DNA of 64,000 nt from Apoda limacodes (lineage: Eukaryota; Arthropoda; Insecta; Lepidoptera; Limacodidae): contig OX291552.1 in the NCBI GenBank assembly GCA_946406115.1, positions 9,434,836 through 9,498,835 on the forward strand, given 5' to 3'. The translations under genes and the position numbers were made by a program. Numbering within the stretch: position 1 is the stretch's first letter; every line of letters begins with the position of its first letter. The notes under the pieces are model-generated. The model was given only the letters and a program-made list of their open reading frames with translations. It was not told where the DNA came from and did not search any database. Below are positions 1 through 9,493 of the stretch, in pieces.

Positions 1-59
1 TTAAAAGATTCCTCCTTTATTAATGAGACTTGGAGGGTTTTTTTGCCAAAGCGGTATTT

Positions 60-187
60 AATAAAAACTTTTGAACCAGTTTTGAGAAACAACCAGCTTC
101 AAAAATAACTTCAAACTGTAATTTTAACCAGATTTTTTAAAGTAAGTTTTGAAGTTGGTTGTTTCCTTTTGTTAAAAAGTTTTTATT
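60..187. repeat. Imperfect inverted repeat (hairpin)
   Basis: The left arm (60-111) and right arm (140-187) are reverse complements over about 48 bases, with a 4-5 base gap. Both share the core gaaacaacca(g/a)cttcaaaa. The roughly 28-base loop gives a foldback about 128 bp long. It may be a decayed MITE; no target duplication is clear. Confidence 0.6.
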
Positions 188-379
188 TTTTTCTTTTGAG
201 TGACAATTTCTTTTTTTTCTCGTACTCTTAAAACATTGATACTAGTAACTAAATTTTATACAATCATCAACATAAAACGCGTTTTACCAGTTCCAAATTA
301 ACACTAATATTTTTTTTACCAACATTGAAGTTTTCACTACATTAATATGGGACCACCTGGGAAGTATATCCTTTTAAAC

Positions 380-1052
380 AAAAAAAGAACGAGTTGCACT
401 CCGGGAGTGTCGGCAGAAGTGAAAACCTTTACACACGATTCGCGCTTAACACTCAAATATGTCACAAGACATGTCTTTGACAGTGTCAAGAAATAATAAT
501 GTTTGTTTATTTACTTTTTTGACTTAGTATATTTGTCATCGCAATCTGTAATAGTATTAAAATTCCATATCCAACCTCCCTGTGCTACTCATAATCGCGA
601 ATACTAAAAATAAAAATTATAATAGGCGTGGCATTACGGTTTACGTATTTTACAAAGACAAAGATGCACTTTGTTCAATTTCCATATTTTAAACACTTTA
701 TATACACGAATTTTACGAATACACAGCAGTATGGCCACTACACAGACGGTCGAGCCATCAGCTGTCACCATCCATGGATGCGCGTAGCACGCTGTTACAT
801 GTTTATGTAACACACGACCATTCGCGCAAGCGCCCTGCGCCGCCTAAACGAAACAGCAGGCGCAGGCATAAATTTTCGCCGCGCCGTAGAAAGAGAGGGG
901 GATACTCCCTCTCCTTCGCCGCGCCAGCTGCCTACTCTCCATCCGTCTTACGCATTTTCACGATTAGGACACGTGACCTGACGCGAGTTTATCAATTTTT
1001 ACCCATACCAAAAAAAGTGCACAACGCCGCTAAAGAAGTTTTCACTTCAAAA
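380..1052 (+). mobile_element. Family A element, long form
   Basis: It starts after an A-rich run with the conserved TTGCACTCCGGGAGTGTCGG and ends in the shared 3' block with GTGCACAACGCCGCT and GTTTTCACTTC. The 5' GAAGTGAAAAC and the 3' GTTTTCACTTC are inverted relative to each other. Relative to the 374-bp copy at 30533-30906 it has about 300 extra bp (about 643-942), partly GC-rich. These could be either an insertion or part of a longer ancestral form. The ORFs at 628-810 and 774-1139 lie inside it and look spurious. No superfamily assigned. Confidence 0.7.
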
Positions 1053-1191
1053 AGAATTTTGAAAATCCGTCTATATATGACGGAGTTATGTCCGAACATA
1101 AAAAAACTGGTTGCACTCCGCGGGTGCCGGCAGAAGTGAAAACATACTAGCTATTTACTTCCCATCACTTCGTATACATAATAATAATGTT

Positions 1192-1451
1192 TATAATAAT
1201 AATAATAATAAATATTTTAGGACATTACACGTAGCGCCGTCTGGCCCCAAAGTAAGCAGAGCTTGTGTTATGGGTATCAGACAACGGATACAAATACTTT
1301 TTTTTTTTGTAAATACATACATATCACACATAAATACACCCAGAATCAAGACAAACACAAATGTTTATCACATGAATGTTTGCCCAGTGCGGGAATCGAA
1401 CCCACACCCTCTGCATTGCAGTCGGCCGCACTGCCAACTAGGCTGCGAGGG
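1192..1451 (-). mobile_element. tRNA-derived SINE (type 1), near full length
   Basis: Read on the minus strand, it begins with a tRNA-like head and carries a perfect RNA polymerase III B box, GGTTCGATTCC (plus positions 1392-1402), with an A-box-like stretch upstream (CCTAGTTGGCAGTGCGG). The body runs through TACTTTGGGGCCAGACGGCG to a (TAA)n-rich tail at about 1183-1210. It sits in a family A copy; comparison with the uninterrupted copies at 498-520 and 30650-30670 suggests a short GTTT target duplication. Related pieces lie at 16598-16722 and 16981-17185. Transcription by Pol III and mobilisation by a partner LINE are family knowledge, not seen here. Confidence 0.8.
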
Positions 1452-1601
1452 TTTGTTTATTTACTTTTTTGACGTAGTATATTTGACATCTTAATCTGCC
1501 ATAGAATTAAAATCCCATATCCAACCTCCCTGTTCTACTCATAATCGCCATTTACTAAAAAAACTGGTTGCCTGTAAAGTCGGTATACGGGCGAAAGTTT
1601 T

Positions 1602-1753
1602 ACGTGACAATGATTTTATGTCTGTCTCTCTCGCTCTTAGGCGGGCGCGTGCCTCTCACTCGCTCTCATTGTGAGCGCATAACGTGAGCGGAGCGTAACG
1701 CAGTTTCTTGAAGTGTCACCCGGCAAACCAATTTATAAGACGTTGTCACGTCA
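1602..1753 (+). mobile_element. Family C MITE, partial
   Basis: It carries ACGTGACAA at the left and GTTGTCACGT at the right as terminal inverted repeats. The inside ('ctctcgctcttaggcggg', 'cacccggcaaaccaattt') matches the two copies at 58423-58597 and 58799-58972. A flanking 40 bp at 1561-1601 ('ggttgcctgtaaagtcgg') is absent from the other A copies, so the inserted unit may be longer than the MITE core. Confidence 0.65.
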
Positions 1754-1905
1754 AAATAAAAACTAACTTATGTAAATAAAGGTCACGTGTCCTGACGCGA
1801 GTTCCGTCTTAAGATTTTACGATCAGGTCACGTGATCCTGACGCGAGTTAAAAACTTTTTTCCATCACCAAAAAAGTGCACAACGCCGCTTTTCACTTCA
1901 AAAAA

Positions 1906-3299
1906 TATAACGAACGAATTGAGAACCTCCTCCTTTTTTGAGTCGATTAAAAAATAAACCAAACAGCTTGTGACGATACCAATATTTATGCCTTAACATT
2001 TTGTAATGTAATGTTTTTATTCAAGTTTTACATATTACTTAAAGAAAAATGCATCTTTAAATTAGAATGGCGTGTTTAAATATGCAAGTTAAGTAATTTT
2101 ATACATTAGCTGAGAAATTATGATTTATTTTAAGAAAGGTTTGAAGCTTACAAAAAGTTAAATACCGATGACTCAAATGTAAAATATTACATTATAAACT
2201 TACGAATCATATGCGTCAACACAAAATTAATTGTTAAGTCTAGGTAGTAATCTAACTCCCGATTTTTTGAATTCGGACCTTGGACAAAATGAGGTTGCGT
2301 AAGTTTTGAACCATGCTTTAAAACTTACTGTGATTGGTTGTTTGTTTGGAAGTGAGTCGTTTAACAACCATTAGTGTAGCCTCGTACAATAAATATTTTA
2401 ACAATGATAAAGGGTAGTTGTCTTGGTTTTCACGTATTCCGTATAATGGTATGACGTGTTAGTTTATTTGGACTGACCCGGGGTTAGTTAATACTTTACG
2501 AACATTTAGAACATAATATTAATATTCTATTAGCTTAAGATAATTAGGCCGTTTTATCTAGACCGTTCATATTAATCGAGGACTCTATAATAGTACCCAC
2601 ATAACAAGAATTATACTTAATAGATATTCTTTTTTCTTTGTTAAAATTAATTAAGGCCGGACATCCATCCGGAATAAAAATTAGGATGGAGGGGTTTGAA
2701 ATGTGGGGTGAGAAGGTTGTTAGAGAGGGGTTAGTGGTAATAAAAGTGCGTGGTCCCATACATACAGAAAATTCAATTGCCGTCGTTTAAATTGTCGACA
2801 CGCTGCCCGAGAAGGTGGTTTTAGTCCTATATTTATGTGGAATTTAGTAATGGTGAAAACTCAAAGTAGGCATTATTTATGATCGTAGTTTTAGCGGTAT
2901 TTATTTTCTCGATTATCTTCTTTATGCTTATTTTGAATGCTATTGTTTGCTATATTACTCTCGCGTACCTCTAAAACAATTGGGTTTACTGCTTATTTAA
3001 CACAACGGTTTTCGGATCCTACCTCTTTTGACGATCACGCTTGGCCAAATAAGATAATTATCTACATTATAATTACATATTAGATTTATTTTCTCTCACG
3101 ATTGAATGCGTAGAGGTTGCAAGTTTCTTAGAACATTTCATTATCATTATATTTTTATTTATGAAAAGGGGGGGCGTTACAAGCTAATACAAAGCATTAC
3201 AATTTTCTACTTAAATTTTACTGTACATGAACATGGTTTTCCACCATTTTTACGATCACCACATCTAAACTATCAATACCTTTGGCCGCGGATCCGCTT
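1906..3299. other. No gene recognised
   Basis: AT-rich sequence with scattered short frames. The longest, 71 codons at 2544-2759 on the minus strand, has no recognisable domain. A small ccgga...tccgg palindrome lies near 2656-2671. Confidence 0.6.
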
Positions 3300-3425
3300 A
3301 CGCTAAATTCGGTTATAACAGAGGGATAGAGAGTGAAATTTATTTAGCAAGGTATATCTGTTGCTGTAGTTTCTCCACGTGTAATTTGGTTATAGTTATT
3401 CCTGTGGCAATTTTTTATTTCAGAG
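3300..3425 (+). repeat. Degenerate family F LINE-like fragment
   Basis: It contains 'taaattcggttat' and 'ttggttatagttattcc', in the same order as the family F copies at 38597-39098 and 40639-40920. The diagnostic 3' end is missing. Confidence 0.45.
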
Positions 3426-4301
3426 TAAGAGCCTATACCTTCTTCGAACATTTAACAATCTCTGTACTAAACATCAGGTCAACTGATTGGTCCGTTGCGA
3501 CTCTAAGCAAAACCAAACGAACAAACAGACTCTCACAAATATATATTATTTAGGATAAGGATACAATAAAAATTGTAAAGCCAACTAATTATGGTCATAA
3601 ATTATGATGTTATACCAATACGTATTGTAAAAACAAAACTATTAACATTTTACAAATGTTTTCGGACAACTATTCACAATGCAAGATTTCTTCCGTGTAA
3701 ATAATAAATTGTACTCTGTATAAACTACTAGCTTAAACAATAACAAATTAATCATAAGAGAAGTACTACTTGTAAACAGTGCGGTTCATGATCTTGAGCA
3801 ATTACCGCCCTAGAAGGATGATGTCTGTCATCAGGCAGAGGCCGAAGAACAAAAGGCATGGCCCGGCTTCGAACCTTGGCCCGGCTTGCGCATCCTCGCC
3901 CCACATCTACCATTGTTCGTTCCGGCTGGCTATTTACATGAGTTGCGTGATCGACACTAAAGTTCAGACATGGTTTCAGCTATATATTGCTACCAGTTTT
4001 AGTGTTCCGTACAAAAGTGAATTTTTTTTAAAAAAAAAAAACAGTAAACCGGCTAAAAGAAACCGAAAAAGAAGAGTTTTTTTATTTTTTTGTGCCTAAG
4101 AGGTAGGGTCGGGAAGGCATGCAAAAAAAGTAAAATCAATCTTCACCTATATTTATACCATTTAGGAAAGGAAATTTTCGCATACTTAAATGAGGTCCTA
4201 TCCAAAAAAAGAATAATAAAATCGGACTATCGTCTAATAAGTAATTCGTGTTCATACATAAACAAAAAAAAAAAATATACGCGTTGAATCTCCTCATTTT
4301 T
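3426..4301. other. No gene recognised
   Basis: AT-rich DNA with A-runs. A GC-richer patch at 3800-3950 contains 'cggcttcgaacctt', which resembles a Pol III B box on the minus strand, but no tRNA cloverleaf or SINE body is recognisable. The 106-codon ORF at 3779-4099 looks like chance. Confidence 0.5.
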
Positions 4302-4500
4302 TACGGTTCCGTACCTCAAAAGAAAAAAGAAACCCTTATAGGATCACTTTTCTGTCCGTCTGGGTGTCTGTCTGTTATCAAGTAAAAATTAATATCAAAT
4401 ACTAAGGTCTATGGTCCCTTAAAGCTGTAAGAATTATAATCTTCTATGTCAACGCAATAAAAAAATACGGCCATTTTTGACGCATATATATTCAGTTATT
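4302..4500 (-). repeat. Family B fragment (3' end)
   Basis: GGTTCCGTACCTC, then 'cttataggatcact' and a run of GTCTGTCTG identify the minus-strand 3' end of a family B element. 'ctatggtcccttaaagctgt' recurs at 35750 and, inverted, at 50455 and 51820. Confidence 0.7.
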
Positions 4501-4677
4501 CTTAAACTAGCTTATTCCCGCAACTTCGTCTGCGTAAACTTAAAAAAAAAAAAAACAGCTTTTAACTGTTTACAGTTTTACATACAATAACATCGGAATT
4601 CTCATACTCATTTTCATCCTCTATTTTGCCGCCTAGTGAATAATTATTCAAAAATGGTGAATCACGTGAATCTTTAT

Positions 4678-5175
4678 GACTCGCACTTCACCCTTTCAGT
4701 AAAACCTTATCTTATCGGATGCCTACGTCATGCAAAGAACAAATTCAAAGTTTCAGGTCTCTACGATCAGCGGTTTAGGCTGTGCGTTGTTCCGTCAATC
4801 ATTCAGGTCAAAGCATTTCGTATGTATATAAGATAGGTAGAAAAAGAAAACTTTGAGTATTATTGTTCACAAAAAATCAAACACCTAAAAAGCGCATGGC
4901 CTCTTTGAGCTTAGAAACCCCTTTTATGAGGTACTAATATAGTACGGTGACATTCGAGACATTCCAATTTTAAAAGTTCAACCTTTTTTGAATGAAATCA
5001 GATTGAGTTTTCAAACATGTGTCAAAATAAAATGTAATTTAAATCAAAAGCACTAAGGAGTATTGATATCAACTTCCAAGCAAATCACCGCCAAAATAAC
5101 TTTCTACCCCTTTTTGGCCCCGTTAGGGGACGAATTTCAATAAAATACGAAACACGTCTTCCATCAATTCCATTT
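4678..5175 (+). repeat. Family E LINE-3'-end-like repeat, copy 1
   Basis: The markers 'cttatcggatgcctacg', 'agcggtttaggctgtgcgtt', 'gaggtactaatatagtacgg' and 'cccgttaggggacgaattt' occur in the same order as in 55814-57190. At 5051-5060, 'ctaaggagtattgatatc' is uninterrupted; the other copy has a roughly 910-bp transposon at this point. It starts with 'gactcgcacttcaccc', resembling a reverse-complemented family B 5' end. Probably the 3' UTR of a LINE; no reverse transcriptase is present. Confidence 0.65.
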
Positions 5176-5656
5176 CATGGGACTAAAGATGATTAGAGGA
5201 GTAATATCAAATTATGTGGTCTATAATTTTGATTTAAAACATTAATGATTGTTTTTGTATTTTTTTTTATAATAATACTGGTTACGTTGTTAACTTCATG
5301 ATTTTTCGAAAAGAGTGACTATTGAGTTACTTGCCGGATTTTTCTCGGTAAAAAAAAAACATTGTCAACCGTAGGGGCCCGCCCCTGCCACGGTTTTAAA
5401 AAGAATAGAATAGGACTAATTTTGATAAGGTTCGTTGTACTCCTAGAGCTGGATGTCTGTTATTTTTTTGGTTTTGTAGAAAACCTACCAGAGGGCGCTA
5501 CACCAAAAGTGTTTCTTAAAACGCTTGGGCTTATCCGTGGTAGTTTTATTATGTTTTACCTTTCTATTGTTTCAGAGAAATTTAAAAACCATCTTTTACG
5601 GCTTAAGGACACAAGAGGATACTTTACGTGTTGTTTTACGGCTATAAGTAATTTTC
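5176..5656. other. No gene recognised
   Basis: It holds a 104-codon frame (5362-5676) that runs into the poly-A start of the next repeat and has no recognisable domain. A short GC block, 'gggcccgcccc', lies at about 5377-5387. Confidence 0.5.
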
Positions 5657-6296
5657 AAAAAAAAAAACCGGCCTAGTGCAAGTTGGACTCGCGCACCGAG
5701 GGTTCCGTACCTGCCACCATTTCTGTAATCTACAAACACAAACAAAAATATTTTTATATTTGAGTTGATTGAATAAAAGGTAAATTGCGATTTACGATTT
5801 ATGACGTTTTAAAAGAAAAATACTTACTAGATCTCGTTCAATCCAATTTCCGGTGGAATTTTGCATGGTAATGTACGTCATATATTTTTTTTTATTTTCA
5901 TCATTCTATTGTTTTAGAAGTTACAGGGGGACACCATTTTACCACTTTGGAAGTGTCTCTCGCGCAAACTATTCAGTTTAGAAAAAAATTATATTAGAAA
6001 CCTCAATATTAATTTTGAAGACCTATCCATACCCCACACGTATGGGTTAGATGAAAAAAAAAATTTGAGTTTCAGTTCTAAGTATTGGGAACCCCAAAAG
6101 TTTATTGTTTTTTTTTTCTGTTTGTGTGTAAAATTTTAATGAGGTTCACAGAATATAGCTACTTACAAAGTTTTAACAGTATAGTTCTCATAGGTTCGGA
6201 AAAAATTGGCTGTGACATACGGACGGACGGACAGACAGACATGACGAATCTATAAGGGTTCCGTTTTTTGCCATTTGGCTACGGAACCCTAAAAAA
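5657..6296 (+). mobile_element. Family B element, complete (about 640 bp)
   Basis: It begins with an A-run and ACCGGCCTAGTGCAAG, followed by a short GTGCAAGT/ACTCGCGCAC hairpin and GGGTTCCGTACC. It ends with GACGGACGGACAGACAGAC, GGGTTCCG and CTACGGAACCCTAAAAA. The GGGTTCCGTA and TACGGAACCC motifs are inverted copies near each end. Non-coding. Confidence 0.75.
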
Positions 6297-7648
6297 CTAG
6301 AAGAAGGTTTCAGCACATCGGAAACCTAACAGAACTTCGTTTTGTTGAAATCAAAGACTTTTTGCCAGCAAAATGGACGCCATATTGAATTCGTTATTTT
6401 GAATTTTAAAAAACTAATTTGATTTTCGAATTTTGATTTTGATTTGAATTTAGTACCCTCGGAAACCCATGTAGAATAGTAGTAATAGCAGATGTAGAAA
6501 GACTACAAAAACCTATCAGAACTTAGATACCCGATTATTCTTAAAATAGCCGATCCCAAAAAAAGATCACGTACATACACACCCACAAATACATACACAC
6601 ACAGTGCGTATTTGTAATAGTATACCACAGCCTAAAAATAATTTTATAAATGGAATAAATATTTAAATTACACTAGGTACATATCGCGCATTTTAATAGT
6701 GTATAAATTCAACAAATGAACATTTAAATCAAGTGATGATAAATGCACCAATATCGATTACTCAATCTCGCAATCAAATTCACATCTTCATTATACAGAT
6801 AGTAGAGCATCGTAATTAAGATTTAATTCAATACATATATTCGACCGCTAGATGGAGCTACCTCGGTAAAGTGTTCAAATTATAACGCAACTTTTACAAG
6901 AAGCGTGTAAACTAAGCTAAGACTTTACTAGACATATAAACAAATGTTATAGACTTGTCAACTTCGCACTTCCGCGTCGACCTATGCGTAAGAACGAGAT
7001 AATAATATTCTGTTGTTTAACACTGTTGTACCTATCTGCTTTATCTGGCCTTACTCTATACGGATATTGCTACAAATGATGATGTTTATCAAATAAATAA
7101 CACGCTAGAAAACGTCATCATCATAAATTGGGTTAAAAATATCATTAGCATCTGATTTTATCGTTTTATTGATTAATCGACTCTATGGCAGCAATAATCG
7201 TTATGAAATGTACCTAATGCAAAACAAATAACCGTTTCTAATATAATCTTGAATTTCTATTGCATCTTTTAATATTTCTCTAGTGCTTCAAGCTTAAATC
7301 ACAAAACAATTTTAATATTTCTGACTTTAACCCTGCTGAAAGTTTGACATTCCTAGTCTCGGTATCTTGTCTTATTATCGATAGATGTAGGTTTTATTGA
7401 ACTCACTATTTTGATTATAATACACTAAATTTTTATGTTATAAACTAAAGTAAAATTTGGCAGTTTATTGCTAAATAGCCATCCAATAAAACCACTTTTG
7501 ATTAGAGGCAAAAGTAACAAAATGTTAAAATTCAGGTAGGTGAATCAGATAAATATACAAATTATTAAACAAAATACACATTTATTACATTAAAATATTC
7601 TTAATAATATTCATACTCGAAATATACGTAAAATCAGAGACTTGTAAC
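6297..7648. other. No gene recognised
   Basis: AT-rich DNA. It contains a CA-rich stretch at about 6575-6604 and a run of 'gattttgatttgaattt'-like simple sequence at about 6415-6450. No domain or RNA gene seen. Confidence 0.6.
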
Positions 7649-7926
7649 AAAAAAAATCGGCCAAGTGCGAGTCGGACTCGCGCACGAAGGGTTCCGTACC
7701 ATTATCTACAAAAACGAGCAAAAAAATCACGTATGTTGTATGGCAGCACCCTTAAATATCAATTTTTTTCTGTTTAATAGCGGCAACAGATATACATATT
7801 CTGTGAAAATTTCAACTGTCTAACTGTAACGGTTCATGAGATACAGCCTGGTGACAGACGGACGGACGGACAGCGAAGTATTAGTAATAGGGTTCCTAAT
7901 TACCTTTCAGGTACTGAACCCTAATA
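7649..7926 (+). mobile_element. Family B element, short complete form (278 bp)
   Basis: It starts with an A-run and TCGGCCAAGTGCGAGTCGGA and has GGGTTCCGTACCATTATCTA. It contains 'gcggcaacagatatac' and 'ggttcatgagatacagcc', then GACGGACGGACGGACAG, and ends with 'aggtactgaaccctaa'. It defines the internal order used to place the truncated copies at 15776, 18419, 26148 and 28070. The 67-codon ORF at 7836-8039 is a by-product. Confidence 0.75.
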
Positions 7927-9127
7927 AAATGAAAGGAAAGATATGGAACGTGCTCCTGCGTAAATCCTGCCTTTATGAAAAAAAATGGGTTGTTTGCAAT
8001 TATAGATCAGGTATTATTCTTGCGAAACCAAGTCAATAATATTTGAAAGAAAGTTAATTTTTTTTTTTTTATATAAGTAACAGCTGAAATACTGACAGCG
8101 TATCATATAGAATAGTAGGAAAATGCTTTCTCGTTTACTGCTGTATAAATATATATCAGTCCAAAACCACAGTTACATATGCATAGGGACGGGGTGGTAA
8201 TTTATCGATTAACTCGACATGTACCGTACAATCGTATCCCGCTAAATAACTGTTATTTTAATCGTAGTCCAATAGTTCGTCCAGAACACGCAGATACCAC
8301 TCTGTGTGGTCGTTATTAAGTAAACAATCGTAATAATAATTTATACGTCTTCCAGTCAGGTTGCAGTCGAGCTCAGAGCTAAATAAATCATATTATAAAC
8401 CGACCCACCGCTTTGATCTGACCGCCTCTTACCTTCGACCTGATCATTAATTTAAAAGTTACAACATTAACATTTCAACGGTAATTAATTAGCTCTATGT
8501 GCATTTGTGTAATGTAAACTTGATATATTGTTTCGTTGCTGCTAAGTTACAAGAAATCGCTTTTTAGAGAATTGTACGTTATATTATTTGAGATATGTGA
8601 GAGAGATGTTCCAAAAAACGAGTCTTTACACTAATAAAATAAGTTTAATCGCATACTTTATTTCTATTAATATTGTTTTTTTAAACATTTTGATTAAATA
8701 AGCTACTTTTAATAGTACATCACACTTATCATCCTTGAAGTAATCAATTTCTGAATTTGAATTTAAGCAATTACAAAAAAAAAACACATTTTTAGGTACG
8801 TATTTTAGATCCTTTTATGATTCTATCTTTTACGAGACTCTCTAAGCAGTAGTGAAGCCTCCCTAGAGCCATTCAGATAAAATACTGGAGCAGCATAAAG
8901 ATATCATAAAAGAAGTCTACTTTGTTCGGAAATTCTTATGCATTTGAAGCCTTAATCCTACTAATTACTACATTAATTCGCAATATTACGATTTTTATCC
9001 TTTTACTTACAAAAATATCGGAATTCTTGTACAAATACTTTAATTCCTTATTTTGCCCCTCAGAGATAATTCAGAAACACCTCAATACTAGTTTTAAAAT
9101 TAAACCTAAAGGTCAAATACGGCTTCC
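7927..9127. other. No gene recognised
   Basis: AT-rich DNA. The 103-codon frame at 8922-9233 ends inside a family E remnant and is not a supported gene. Confidence 0.55.
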
Positions 9128-9237
9128 ATACAAACTTCCAACCCCCATTTTACCGTCTGAAGGGATTAATTTATCATATTGCTTTCTTAGTGGAGCCCTA
9201 CGTCTCATATGGGAACTCACATTCCAAATTTAAAGGT
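9128..9237 (+). repeat. Degenerate family E fragment
   Basis: 'ccatacaaacttccaaccc', 'gaagggattaattta' and 'gctttcttagtggagcccta' follow the order of the family E region at 57235-57310 (ccatacaaactttgcccc, taggggtaatatttc, cctttcttatcggatgcc). Diverged but in register. Confidence 0.5.
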
Positions 9238-9305
9238 ATCGACATGACAGTTACATCTCCAACTCAATATCGACAAGGACTATTCAGTACTTGCCTATTT
9301 ATTAC

Positions 9306-9493
9306 TACTACGTTACAACTGAAGTAAATAGCTTATTGATCTAAAGTGAGTTTACTACGTTACAACTGAAGTAAATAACTTATTGATCTAAAGTGAGTTT
9401 ACTACGTTACAACTGAAGTAAATAACTTATTGATCTTAAGTGAGTTTACTACGTTACAACTGAAGTAAATAACTTATTGATCTAAAGAGAGTT
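9306..9493. repeat. 47-bp tandem repeat, four copies
   Basis: Units start at 9306, 9353, 9400 and 9447 with 'tactacgttacaactgaag' and end with 'attgatctaaagtgagt'. Copies differ by only one or two bases, which points to a recent local expansion. Confidence 0.9.

Larger units (their letters stand above)
1101..1905 (+). mobile_element. Family A element interrupted by two insertions
   Basis: The 5' block at 1111-1140 and the 3' block at about 1860-1900 match the copies at 30533-30906 and 61635-62010. Between them lie a tRNA-derived SINE (1192-1451) and a segment holding a C-type MITE (about 1556-1757). With both removed, the remaining sequence aligns with the uninterrupted copies, including 'tatccaacctccctg' and 'aggtcacgtgtcctgacgcg'. 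The 3' terminus is slightly shortened (CCGC directly followed by TTTTCACTTC). Confidence 0.7.

Noticed and set aside
774..1139. 121-codon frame with an arginine-rich start
   Set aside because: It lies across a long-form family A element and its 3' end. The same 3' block is non-coding in the other copies.
1392..1402. Pol III B box as evidence of a tRNA gene
   Set aside because: The surrounding sequence continues into a SINE body and TAA tail, and there is no full cloverleaf. It is a tRNA-derived SINE.
8922..9233. 103-codon hydrophobic frame that looked like a membrane protein
   Set aside because: Its C-terminal third is a degenerate family E repeat, and no start context or conservation is visible.
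9306..9493. CRISPR-like array
   Set aside because: The 47-bp units abut directly with no variable spacers. The window is clearly insect nuclear DNA.
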